Positions 11,510-27,714 of a stretch of 64,000 bases of DNA are shown here, piece by piece. Numbering within the stretch: the stretch's first letter is position 1; every line of letters starts with the position of its first letter. Below the pieces are notes generated by a model. It worked only from the letters and a program-made list of their open reading frames with translations. It was not told the origin of the DNA and did no database searches. The stretch spans positions 33,402,704 to 33,466,703 of the forward strand of contig OX393554.1 of NCBI GenBank assembly GCA_947650365.1, read 5' to 3'. Origin of the DNA: Chamaelirium japonicum. Its lineage: Eukaryota > Streptophyta > Magnoliopsida > Liliales > Melanthiaceae. The translations under genes and the position numbers were made by a program.

Positions 11510-11857
11510 GGTATGCTTATGTTTTGTTTAGCCTAAGATCCCTGAATTTTATCATAAATCTAAAATTACCATCCAACGCAGTGGCAAACAGCAGAGGCGG
11601 CGACGGCAGCGATGTTTGGTGGTTTGGTTTGGTTGAGATTTTAGGTCTAGGGTTCATCCCATAGCCTGTAGATCTTAGGGTTAGGTTTAGGTTCGATTCC
11701 ACGGTGGCAGTAAGCAGCTCCGGCAACGACGGCGAGCAGCGACAGGTTTGGTGGGTCGGTTCGAGTCTCATAAGAGGATATACATGTGTCCCTGTACATG
11801 TACAACACATACATCCATCCTTACAGCCACACTACCAAAAGATCCGCGTCCGTACAT
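11510..11857 (+). promoter_or_regulatory. Upstream region of the plastid-protein gene
   Basis: This stretch contains a repeat-like block (about 11600-11750) sharing the words AGGTCTAGGGTTCATCCCAT and GTAGATCTTAGG with 40480-40620. No TATA box can be chosen with confidence. The sequence turns pyrimidine-rich just before the ATG at 11858. Confidence 0.3.
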
Positions 11858-14916
<3,059 letters not shown>

Positions 14917-15264
14917 GCCAACAGTGGTAAGCAACCAGACTGTTTCCCTGTGAACTAAATTGAGATTTTTCGCGGAAATTTCGTTTAGAGGTTTAAATCC
15001 TGGTTGTATTGTTAAATCGATGGTAACCACATGAATACTGATCATATTTTGATAAACCACTGTGTATTTGCTTTAGCTAGACCGTATTCCTCGTCTAACC
15101 TCTCGATTATTTCCACGGTTTTGACACTCAGCGACTCGACTCTGTTGGAATTCGGGCCGACTCACGCGTCGACTTGACCTGGTAATAACCCGGTCCAAGA
15201 CTCGATTGACTCGGACCAAGACTCGGTCAACTTTGTCAAAACTCGGTTGACTCTCCTAAATTTA
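14917..15264. other. Intergenic region
   Basis: This is the 3' flank of the plastid-protein gene. From about 15125 to 15250 there are repeated words GACTCG, ACTCGGTC and GTTGACTC, resembling 26220-26380, probably a decayed small transposon family. Nothing else is recognised. Confidence 0.35.
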
Positions 15265-16532
15265 GCACATCTCCAACCGGCTCCCTATTTGGCTGGTTGA
15301 GCCAAGTGTAGGGAGACACGTCAGCAAAGTACTCCTCCAAGCGACTCCTCTGTGATTGCAGTCCTCAAATTTAGCGTTGGAAAACCCATGCCTCAATTCC
15401 AGTGAGCTCCTAGCACTTATCATCCAACCGGCTCCCTATTTGGCAGTTTGAGCCAAGTGTAGGGAGACACGTCAGCAATATACGCCTCCAAGCAACTCCT
15501 ATGTACAGCCCTCAAATTTAGCTTTGGAAAACCCATACCTCAATTCCTGTGAGCTCCTAGCACTCATCAACCGATGACCCGGCTATCAAATAAATAATAA
15601 TAATAATGAGCTTTTACCTTTTTACCCTCTGTTGGTTTGAAGTCAATTATATATCTGATAAATAGCATGCAAAGGATATGGGTTAGGGGTGGCAATCCTT
15701 GACCCATTCCGCGAACTCCGACCCAAACCCAACCCGAAGTTGGCGGGTTTGGGTCATAAACGGGTTGACCCGATTATTTACTGGGTCGGGCCCAGGTTCT
15801 TGCATATGACCCGATTGACCTAACTTGACCCGTTTAATTAACGGGTCGGGTCACCCGGAACCTGCTTGACCTGATTGACCCGCAAAACCCTTCTGAGTCC
15901 ATGAGACATTGAGACCAACGTTTGACTTTTTACATGTTTAAAGTAAGAGTCTATAGTGGAAGTGTGGAACAGCTTAACAACTCATAACATCAAAGATTCA
16001 CTATTTGTTGTTTGACCCTTCAAAATCAATACATAAAAAGCCTTAATGTGCTGTACTTCACATTGCTAACAACCGAAAGCCTGGTGATCCGGCGGCTGTG
16101 CGTGCAGTGCCCAACCGAACTTGGCAAGTTTGGACCCAACCTGACCTAATATTACTCAACCCAACCCGACCCATTTATTAAACGGGTCCGGTCGAGTCAA
16201 CCCGTTTATTTGGTGGGTCAGGTTTGGGTTTATGTTTTTGACCCTTTTATTAAACAAGTCAGGTTTGCGTTTTATGTTTTACCCTTATACCTATGTCTCA
16301 ACCCGACCCGAACACGACCCAACCTGACCCGACCCATTGCGACCCCTAATATGGGTTATTTGGTCTTTTGGCATGATAGTTGTTGGCTTTAAAAAAAACA
16401 ATAAAAGCTAAAGTAGGGAGTGGGATAGGGTGTCGCTTGGAAGGCCCTTGTCTCCTCCCTACCTAAATTGATGACATGATAACTTTGATGAGCATAAAAG
16501 GGGGAGGATGGAGGAGTCGGTTGGAGATGCTC
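15265..16532. mobile_element. PIF/Harbinger-type nonautonomous element, 1.27 kb
   Basis: The ends are GCACATCTCCAACCG on the left and the complement of GAGCATCTCCAACCG on the right, flanked by TTA at 15262-15264 and 16533-16535. The 3-bp TTA duplication and the CATCTCCAAC end are typical of Tourist-like elements. Near the left end a ~145-bp unit (CCAACCGGCTCCCTATTTGG through GTGAGCTCCTAGCAC) is tandemly doubled (about 15278-15570). A complete hAT element (15684-16348) lies inside. No transposase is encoded. Confidence 0.8.
15684..16348. mobile_element. hAT nonautonomous element, 665 bp, nested
   Basis: The terminal repeats are TAGGGGTGGCAAT and the complement TAGGGGTCGCAAT. The perfect 8-bp direct repeat ATATGGGT lies at 15676-15683 and 16349-16356. 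The interior is rich in GGGTCGGG and ACCCGACCC words in both orientations. It is nested in the TTA-flanked element 15265-16532, so it is the younger of the two. Confidence 0.88.
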
Positions 16533-16535
16533 TTA

Positions 16536-16976
16536 GAACATCTTTTGGAAATAGTCATGAGAAATGGAGGGGTTCCAACCTCAAAAATTTTGCGTAATAT
16601 TATTTTAAGCCCGGCAAATATTTAGGGTTTACAAACAGGGTTTATCACTCCCTGTTTGTAATGCCGAAATAGTGATATAACCCTAAACAAAATCCAAAAT
16701 GTTATTCTGGTGTGCGACTAGTGAAGTTTGATCCAGTGCAATTTAGTCCAAAATATAAAAAATTGATCCAAAATATGGAACACTAGTGAAATTCCATGCC
16801 AATCTCACTTTCGAACTTGATCTCACACGCAACTAGTGAAATTTCGATCAAATACGGAAAGCACATCCAAAACTTTTATCACACTGAGGTTCGAGCCCAA
16901 TACGATACTTTAAGTCCAAGCAAGTGGGGCATGAGAAGGAATAGAGACCAGCCGAGCTTGGTTCAACAATAGAGAT
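16536..16976. other. Intergenic region
   Basis: No gene or clear element. The sequence is AT-rich with scattered short inverted words. Confidence 0.4.
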
Positions 16977-17319
16977 TAGGGATGGCAGTGGTGCGGTTTA
17001 AAACCGAAAACCGTGATAAACCGCACCGCATGGTAAGGTTTACGTTTGCCAAAATATAAAACCATCGCGGTGCAGTGTGGTTTCGGTTTTTTGGTTTCGG
17101 TGTAGCGGTGCGGTTTCGGTTTTGACGAAAACCGTATAAAACCGCACCGTTTAGACCTTTATAATGATAAACCACGGTGCATTGCACCACACCGCACCGC
17201 ATGGTGCGGTTTCGGTTTTACATAATAGTAAACCGTCACGGTGCAGTGTGGTTTCGATGTGGCGGTGCAGTTTCGGTTTTGCCCAAAACCGTATCGAAAC
17301 CGCACCGTTGCCATCCCTA
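16977..17319. mobile_element. hAT nonautonomous element, 343 bp
   Basis: The ends are TAGGGATGGCA and the complement TGCCATCCCTA. The left flank ATAGAGAT (16969-16976) and the right flank ATAGGAGAT (17320-17328) differ by one inserted base and fit a diverged 8-bp target duplication. The interior consists of repeated GTGCGGTTTCGGTTTT words in both orientations; open frames across it are artefacts. Confidence 0.82.
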
Positions 17320-17328
17320 ATAGGAGAT

Positions 17329-17962
17329 GATGACAGTGGCTGGTCAACATTGACAAATCATTTACATCTGTAAAGTGAAAGTGTTAGTCCTAACTAACTT
17401 TTCAAGATCAACGTATAAATAGAGAGACCACTCCTATATCCTAGGGATGAAATTTTAAACTCCAAAATTCTAGCTTTTCCCCCTTTCAAGAGATGATCGG
17501 CCGGACTTGAATGTCAATGGACAGATCCAGGAGATTGATCTCCCGATATTCTCTTAACCTTCATCCATCAACGGTGGTTCGATGCCATTCATCCGGTCGG
17601 TGGGTGCCATCCATGCAGGTGAGCCCAGGTTAGGTCCAAACTTGGGTTCAATATACTGATCGTTTGCGCGACTTAAGCAGCATTGCAGCCTTCAGCATCC
17701 TTTACAACAGGATCATCTCGAGGTTCAGTATGCATGATAGATGTGAATGGGTCACTAAATAGATGACACCATAATAACTCGATCAAAATTTCTAATTAAA
17801 ACGACAATGCGGTGTACATCACACCCTAAAACCGGCGATTAATACAATCGAATGGTTCAAAGTTGATTTCCCCCAGATCACTGTAATACCGCAGTAATCG
17901 AGGGACCGTTACCAGTTACACACAGATTTTGACAGGCCAGGGCTTTCAGCAGGACACAAGGT
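17329..17962. other. Region between the repeats and the eIF3b stop codon
   Basis: This is the 3' flank of eIF3b, which is read from the other strand, so its 3' untranslated region should occupy the right part (about 17650-17962). No polyadenylation signal was fixed. Nothing else is recognised. Confidence 0.35.
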
Positions 17963-20852
17963 TCAGTCCTCAAACTCGAACGAAACCACTTCCTCCTTCA
18001 CATCCAGCACCTCCTCAACCTCGACTTCCTTGGCCTCGTACTCTTCCTCCTCGTCGCTGGCCTCCCCGTCCCTCAGCTGCAGCCTAATCTCCCTCTCCCC
18101 CTCGTGCAGCCGCTTCCACTCGCTCACCCACCTGTCCCACTCCTCCTGCAGCGTCTTTCTCCTCTGCCTCTCCAGCTCGCTCTGCTTGATCGACACGTCC
18201 TGGTCCTCCTCTTGGTACTTCTTGATGTACCGGTCCAAGTTCTTGGTTACCTCTTCAACTCCCTCAGGGCTCAACAGCGGAGGTGGTCTTGGCCGCCACA
18301 AGAACTGTTTGATTCCCGGAAAAAAGAAAATATCCAAAGGCTTAGCCACGGCAGAGCTGGCGCCACTTGAGATAATTCAAGTCGAAATGAAACCGGTCTT
18401 TACCTGAAAGAAGTGGTCTTTGGAGATCTTGTACAGTAGCGTCCCAATAAAGGACCAGATATGGAACCCATTTTCCATCTCCGTGATTGACGTGGTGATG
18501 GTTGCAACATACCTACAGATGTAGTATGGGTACGTTATACACTATTCATATAGTTACCATATCTATTCAGGGTCGGCTTTATGAATCCTTCCTCGCACCT
18601 TTCAACAAACACCCACCCTCGACCATTTTCATCCGGGCTTGGGAGGATGGGCATCAGTAGTTTTGTGCGATTTTCACGTAATGTGACCACAGACGTGGCG
18701 CCGTAGGCAAATGAAAATTAGGGCTAAAATGTTTGTAAACTAGAAGAGTACCTTCCACTGGGATCCCACTCGATGTCGGTGGCATTGAAATGCTCGCCAA
18801 CAGCCATGGTCTGTAGCTCATCGACATCGAAGAACTCCAACTGCCCATTTAAGCCCTTTAGCCCAGCAAGCACAATGAAGCGGCCGGTGGGAGACCAGTA
18901 GAGTGCATTAGCCTGCTTGGACTTGAGGGTCGTGAGCTTCGAGACGCGGCCCGTGTTGTGGGCCGTTCGCATGGTATAGAAGCTTATGTCCGGCCGAGGA
19001 CCGTCTCCATGGATGACCACAAACCTGTGGCCCTTGGGCTCCCATGCAAACGCAATTATCTTGTCTTTCTTGTTGTCGAGCTCCAGGACCTCGATGGGGA
19101 TGTCTCTTTCCTTGATCCGGAAGAGCTCAAAGCCAGTGTACGTGCTCTTCTTCGTCTTGGTGTATCTATCAACCTTAACAGCAAGGTACTCCCCATTGCT
19201 CTGCCAGTACATTTTGCAGTCGCTAACACTGAAGAGGTTCTTCTGTCTTAATTCCTCTTTGCCAGGAATTTGAATAAGGCTGACCTGTTGAAGAAACAAG
19301 AATGAATCCCTTATCCATTTATTGGAACTAAACTTCACCGTCGAAAGAAGAAAAAAATCTGCTTACCCTGGCAGGCTGGTTTCCACCGCCTAGCTCTGGA
19401 ACAAACAGGGATATTATGGGATCAGTGGGGGACCAGCTGAAGTCCATCACATTCTCAACCTTCAACGACTTTTTATCAATCAGTGTGAAAGTCTCCGTTT
19501 CAAATACGGATATTACATTCTTCCCAATCCTAGCAAAATATTTGTCGTCTTTCCCACCACCCCACCTGAAACATAGACAACATCGATTAGGATCAGCACT
19601 ATGGTAAAAAAAAGGGTAAGCATACACACCACAATAGTGGTCGGTACAAGCATCACCTAAACACAGGCCACGAGATTGCAGAAACACCCCCGCTTCCACC
19701 GGTTGCAAACTCATCTGCGTTTCCTTTGAAGTCCCGCATCACTTTTCCGGTTCTCACATCAAATATATTGAGCACGACCCGCTAAAATAATCCAGGGTTT
19801 GATAAATGAGAAATAACCAGTAGAAATGGTGGGCAGTCAATGGCTCATGCTGGAAGGAAGGATTGCTTACATGTGATTCACGAGGATTGCTCGGCTCCTG
19901 ACTACTGAAAGTGACAAGATACTTCTCCCCGGGAGAGAAATCGATCAGTTTGACCTGTTATTAGGAAATATACGGCGTGGCATAAGAAAATGGCATACAG
20001 AAGCAAAGATGATGAGCGCGAAGATGATGAGTCATCAAAAGTGTCACCTGTGGATGGCCAAAACGGCTTATGCGGTTAAAGCTATTAGCACCCCCCCAGA
20101 TAACAGCACCTTGCCTATGAACCGTGGCCAAGAATGTTCCAAGAGGAGACCACTGAACAAAGCTTTCGGTCCAGTACTGAAACAAAAATGACCTTAAATC
20201 ACTTTCTAACGCTCCTCCACAGGGAAACATCAACATAATAAATAATATAAAAAGAAAACAGTTGGGACATTAAATATGAATATTTCCAATATATAAACAT
20301 ATTAAACAATAACACCCTCCCAGAATGAGAATTTGCATATAGAGGGAATCGAAAATTACTCATCCAATGAAAGCATTTGAGGGATCTAGATGTTTTATAA
20401 TTTGCTGATTTTTGGTGAGGATGATCACCTTGCCATAGATAGAACCCCCACCAAAAATCAATAAATTACAAAACCTTTAGATCCCTCAAATATGCTCTTC
20501 AATTTAACGATTAAAATGGACGGTCGATAATGAAGAGCACATTTGAGAGACCTAAAGGATTTATAATATATATAGATAGGCGCGTTAGAGTGCGGTGTGC
20601 AGTGCAAGCCCACAGCGGTCAAGATGGGGTGCATTGAACGGTTGCGGACGCACACCGCACGCACCGCAACAACACATTTTATCATGATATATATATATAG
20701 AGAGAGAGAGGAATGATAAAATGCGGCGTGCGGTGCGTGCGGTCACACCGCCGCCGTCTGATGCATCCGCTGTGTGCGTGTGATGCACACAGCGGTGCAT
20801 CAGATGGCTGCGGTGCGACACCGCACGCACCGCACACCGCATCCTAACACGC

Positions 20853-20942
<90 letters not shown>

Positions 20943-23900
20943 AAGAAACTAGAATATTTAATAAGAAAAGTTAAGAATAGAAAAGTAATACATTCCATTT
21001 TTCTCCGTAAACGTGACATTGGCCTATACAAAAAGTGTTGTATTTTAATAGGCCAATTAGACTTACCCCCTAAAATGATATCAATTAGAGTTACCCCCAA
21101 ATAACTGGAATTAACCCCCAAATAATTTGACTTACCCCCACCCCCATTATGCCTATATGGTATTTTGAGATACCCCCAATTTCGTCTGATTATCACATAG
21201 AAATTTTGCGGGGCTAAGCCAAAGTTGGGGGTAACTCTAATTGTTATCATTTGGGGGAGTAAGTCTAATTGGCCTACTAACACAAGGGGGAAAGTCAAAT
21301 TGACCCAAAAAAGAAACCATATACAAGTATGACCTATGATTTATCTATAATTCTATATATTTGTTTCATTGTATTTCTTCTACCATTTATCTACCATTTC
21401 AAGTAAAAAAAAGAATCAATAGGAAAAGTTTCTTACCACTTAGAGTTACTCAAAAAAATAAATTTGAACTTTCACCTTCGTCAATAGCTCTTTATGGGTA
21501 TCCAATGGCTCTTTTTTTAAATCTCTTTAAATCTTAAAAAAGGTTCATGCATTTGGCCCCTCAAGCCTAAGAAACAAACGACATTGGATTCCGACCACTC
21601 TAGAGAAAGATCAAGAAGATTTGTGAAAACATCTAAAATCCTCCAATTTCTCTTCACCCAAGTTTTGACAAGGTTATAAAGTGTTTCAGATAGACTCGTA
21701 TATTCCTTTCAGAACTGAAGAGAAAAAAAATAACAATAAAAACCAATATTAGAAGTTCCAAAACAAACCAAACCCCAAACCCCTCACTTTTACTTTTACT
21801 ATATTGTACTTATTATATTGTATCATGTGTCGTACATATCATATCGTGCATTGTACGATACGTGAAATATGATGTTTATGCCCGGATCATATCGTTTTCC
21901 TTTCATATTATACCGTATCGCATGTATCATGTCATGTATCGTAGATACTAACAACCATGATGATAACAATGTCAGGAAATTTTATGACTATAGCAAGAGT
22001 CGTGAAAGATATATAGGCTTCCATGTCAAGTTGGAACCAATTCTCACTATTATTGAAAGTTGCAGGATGGTACAACAGATCAAGATCGTGGGTTGGGGAG
22101 GCAGCACAGAGGCCCACAGGCTCTCGAGCTCAAAGCAGGATTTCCAGTGGCAACACAAAAACTGCCGACTTTCTTAAAGTTGAAAGCAAGCAAAAAGTTA
22201 CTTAGCAAACAACATAGCTTTTTGAATGTTGGTTAGTTGCAACTTGCAACTACAAATAGCAAAATATGAAAGCTGATTCAAGATGTGTTAGATGGTTATG
22301 CACAGACATACACGAGCCAAGGAACCATTAAACCAAAAACGACACAATATAAAATGGTCAATTGTCACATTCTGGATTAAATACCAACCACTTGGGGCAG
22401 GTTTCTTAATCTTCTTATTCATTCCTATAAAGGCTAGAGCCTTCGCAAAGATGTCAGTCAACATATAAAATGCATGCACCTTATTGTAGGATGTCAGATA
22501 TTTTTGAAAGTAAGAAATTAAAGGTGAGAAAATCACTGGAAATTTCTACTATACATAATTCAAACTCCTTTGTCACTGATGAATATGAATCCATGCTGTG
22601 AAACAATCCATTCTTAGTTTATGTCTAGAAAGTCCACAATACCATCAGACATGCAATGATTTTCCTAGGAGAGAAAAGTACCTGTTATTCCAAGTAGTAG
22701 GAGTATCTACAACATAAAGTTTGTGACAATGACCATAATGTGTACTTACCGGACGTTGAAAGACAGGGTCAGGCCTCGATTGTCTGGGGTCATTCCAGAA
22801 AACCTCAGTAATTGAACCAGCACGAATAACAAATTGATCCCTAGCTCTTTTATCGGTTAGCCAATTCTGGAAATTTTCCTGTAATAACATTTAAGTTTAG
22901 AAAGTATCATGATCAAAGTCATTTCAAAGATACATAAACATGCAAAAAGATAAAAACTTAATGCGAAAATGATTAAGAGAGTAACAACAAATATATGATG
23001 ACGAATGATATTAGCATTACAATGTTGACCAAGGGCATGATCATCATTTTCATCTCCAAGTCTTCTCCCATTACGATATTTTAGCTACGAAGCACAACTC
23101 TAATCAAGAAGGCACCATGCAAGAATTGAGCAGAATTCTAGACCAAAGCAATTTTTGGCTGGGGGCGGGCCTTGTCATTGAACCTCGATTGTGGGTATCA
23201 TAAACATCATATTATAATAGGAGACTCACCTCCTCAACAAATTAAGATAACTTCAAGAAATTGACAGAAATTATCACAGCAATCAATGATGGTAACACAA
23301 TAAGAATTGGTAAAAATGACCTGTCTCTGGGATGTCAAATTGAATAATACTAAGTCAGACAGAAACAATAACGACTGCAGTTGTAGCATGGGTTTGATGT
23401 GTTTTCACCCTCTCATTATCCTTTTCCCTGGAAGATGGGGATAACATGACATATAGATCTTATTAGATAGAAGCAGATAGTCCAAGTAGTTGTTGTGTAT
23501 TACATACTTAACAAATCTACAATTCAAACTAGTCTAGTTATAAACTAGGTTAAGTTTATGTCTTGAACCAGTCAGTGCAGGTAAAATGTATCAGAGAAAA
23601 GTGGATCAAGATGTATTAAAATGTATAAATTGGATGTTACTTACATGGGTGATTCAAGAGCATATGGGCTATTTGTACATTTCAGCACACCGGTGGACCG
23701 ACGAAGTGAACCGATTGGCAAGCAATTAACAAGTTAATTTCAGGGTTAATAAATACTGAAATTAATATTTTTGAAATAAAATCTTAATTTCCGAATAAAA
23801 TATTATTTTTATTCCGAAATTATTATTTTAATACGAAAATATTTTATTTTCGGATTTATTAATTATATAATTTAATTATGGGATTCCGTGCAAGATTTTA

Positions 23901-26900
23901 TGATACTTCGGGCAAGTTTTGATTGTATTTCGAGGATTTTAGATGATATTTAATTATGGTATTTCGGGTAATATTTGATGGTATTCAGTAAAGATTGGAT
24001 AGTATTTAATTATGGAATTTTGGGCAAGATTTGATTTGGTTCAAATATTCTAAAATTACGGGTTGTTATTATGGTAAGATTCGATTTAATTCAAATCTAT
24101 CATTATGAAGTTGTTATTGCTTTCCTTTTTTGAATTTGGTTGTAATCCTATTTAAAGGCCCAAGTATGATAAAATATAGTAGAAGAGGTGTGCACATTCG
24201 ATGGGCCAATAGAGAGCAACCTTCTTCATAGGTGCAACTATTTTCGTTAGGAAACGAGTATTAGTTTCATCTTTTGTAGTCAAAGAGCCGCCTAGGCGGA
24301 GACCTAGGCGTTTTGGACCCCTGAGATCCTAGACAACCCCCTAAGCAGGCGGTTTTCCCTAGGCGATCGTCTAGCTCCGCCTAGGCGGCCGCCTAGGACC
24401 GCCTGGCGCCCGGGCAGTTTTTCACTTAATCCAATTTGGGGTTTTTCTAAAATTGAGCTGAATTAACTTATAATTGAGTTGCATTAACTCAAATTCAGTT
24501 AAATTAGCTCAATATTGAGTTAAATTAACTCAAATTCTAATGATGGGTTCATAAGAATTTGGGGGGTTTTCAAAATTGAGTTGAATTAACTTAAAATTCA
24601 GCTGAATTAACTAAAATTCATATGACAGGTTCATAAGAATTTGGGAGTTTTCAAAATTGAGTTGAATTAACTCAAATTGAGTTGAATAAACCCAAAATTT
24701 AGTTGAATTAGCTCAAATTCTTATGATGGCTTCAAAAGAATTTGGGGGGTTTTCAAAATTGAGTTGAATTAACTCAAGTTCTTATGATGAGTTCATAAAA
24801 AATTGGGGGGTTTTCAAACTCAACTTGAATTAACTCATAATTGACTTGAATTAACTCAAAATTGAGTTTAATTCACTCATATTATTATATAATTGGTTCA
24901 TAAGAATTTGGGGGGGTTTCAAAATTGAGTTGAGTTAACTCAAAATTGAGTTGCATTAACTCAAATTCTTATGAAGGGTTCATAAGAATTTGGGTTTTTT
25001 TTCAAAATTTAGTTGAATTAATCCAAAAGTGAGTAGAATTAACTCAAAGTGAGTAGAATAAACTCAAATTGCGTTGAATTAACTCAAATTCTTATGATGG
25101 TTTGATAAGAATTTAGAGGTTTTTCAAATTGAGTTGAATTAACTCAAAAAAGTTGAATTAAATCTAAACTTAAACCCTATACAGTAATATTTATTTTTTT
25201 TCTTGATTTTTTAGAAATTTTTAGAATTTTTCCCAATTTTTTTCTTCAATTTTTTTATTTTTTGATTCAGTTTGAGGGTATGGTATTTCTATACTTTCTA
25301 GATAATTCAATTTTTAGGTGGTGAAAATTATAATCAACATGCTACTAGATTGTATATACATATTTATACTATGTATAAAAATATTAATAATTACTCGTCG
25401 TTTAGGCAACGCCTAAGCAACGCTTCACCTAGACAGGCAAAACGCCTAGGCGCTGCCTAGCCACCTTGACTACACTGGTTTCATCATCATCCAAGTTTAA
25501 TCCCATCAAGATGGAGTAGACTATAGGGAAGATTGACAAGAATTTCCTGATTGGTATCCACTAGAGATATATTCTCTATATTTGGTGTTGAAGACATGAC
25601 AAAGGCAACCGGCAAGAGAAGGGTTTACCAAGAAACATACAAGGCTAGTTGGCAGTGGATTACACAGTCTAAGCTCATGCAATAAGGGAGAAACCCTCCA
25701 AGGTTCTCTTAAACTAGGAAAGAATTTACACGAAGAGGGTAGGAGACTCGAAACCCAAAAAACATATCACAAGTTGCATTGAGGATCTCATAAGTGTGAT
25801 GCTTTTCTTCTAACTTTTAAAGTGCTACATTAATCCATGGGCCCTTACATAAACAGAAGCTAATCTTGGAAGTAGCCTATAAAAACAATACTTTCTTTAG
25901 ATCATAGCACGCATAATGGTACACGTTGAAGTCTCTCATTGATTGCCTTTATTTTTTCATCTTTTCCCATGTAACTTGCTGATGATATCATGTTACTGAT
26001 GAAGTAAGGATTGAGTTGAAATATTGAAGGAAAGAATCATATGATAAGGGTCCGATATTAGTAAACTGAAGCGATGTATATAGAATGTTACTTCGAAGTA
26101 AATAGAAATGATGGTCGAACAGTAATCAAAATGTGGTCAAGTGATATTATGTTGTGGTCATATTCGTTTTTTGGATCTACTATGAGATTTAATGGAAAGA
26201 TAGAGAAAGAGACCGGTGTTCAAAAGCTAAACTCGGACACGGCTTGAAAGCCAAGCGAATCGAGCAAACTCGGTCCAACTCGGCCAAGTTTTACCCCAAC
26301 TCAATACGACTCGGCCAAATAATTCGACTCAAAATCTGGTCACGTTGAGTCGACTCAGTCAGACTCGACCGAGTTTTAAAAAAGTGCAAACTGTTACTGA
26401 CCGAAGCATGTCTTTGAGGGACAAAATAATAATCTATATACATGTTTGGGCAGTTCGGGTTATTTACAACCCTGCCATCCTCAAAATCACGCAAGATAAC
26501 TTACGAGACAACTTTCGGAGACAAGTTGTCCATCCGATCTAATTGTACGTATCAAACAATATCCCCATATCCCCTCAAATCGAACGGATAAAAACCCTCC
26601 CCTCAAATCGAACGGATATAAAACCCCCCACAAATCTATCAAAACTGAAATATATAGAGAAACGGGAAAGAGAGGAGATCGTGTGCAGATTTTAGAGAGG
26701 GAAAAACCTGGGCTTCAGTTGCAGCGCAATGGGATTCATGGGTTCGGGTAGAACGGACGGCTGTGATGAAGGGAAATAAAAAGAAAGAGAAACGGAAAAG
26801 AGAGGAGATCGTGTGCAGATTTTAGAGAGAGACAAATCTGGGCTTGGGTTGCAGCGCAACGGGATTCATGGGTTCAGGTAGAACGGACGGCTGTGATGAA

Positions 26901-27334
26901 GGGAAATATTCAACACACTCAATCATCTCTCAAATCAAATGGATCAAAAATTCTCAGAAATCACTCAGAAAAAACAAATCCCTCAATACTCTGCCATGCT
27001 AACAACCAATACCTACACGATCTCCCCCCGGCCCCCTCACCACGCTAACAACCACTGTGCACGATCGCACCCCACCCCCCACCCCCGGTTCGTCTCCTCT
27101 CCTCTCCGACTTGACGTCCCCCAACACCGATCAAACCACCGGGGCTCTCTCTCTCTCTCAACCCGACCCCAGCCCACCCTAGGTTCTCTCTCTCTGTTTC
27201 TCTTTTGCATGTTCGTCTCTCTTTATCTATACTGATTTAATTTTCTTTCATTTTTGCAGGTTCCCAACACCGATCAAGTCACCAAGGAAACATTCCCCTC
27301 TCTCTCTCTCAACCCAACCCCAGCCCACCCTAGG

Positions 27335-27397
<63 letters not shown>

Positions 27398-27642
27398 GTG
27401 TAACTGTGTTTGTTAGATTGGGAGTGAAAGATGATCTCTGGTTCTTATCATTCATGGCAGTACCCAATGCAGAAAGCCTCAATAAAAATACAGATATTAA
27501 CTTGATTGATGATTCTTTAGCATAGTAAAATACAGATATTAACTTGATTAATGATTCTTTAGCATAGTACCAAAGTTCAGATTCCCACTAATTCAGTGGT
27601 AACAAAATTCTCTCTCTAAACTCCCACCCCCACCCGAACCGT

Positions 27643-27714
<72 letters not shown>

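Noticed and set aside
20774-21298. ORFs containing long IYIYIY runs
   Set aside because: They cross a (TA)n microsatellite and a MITE.
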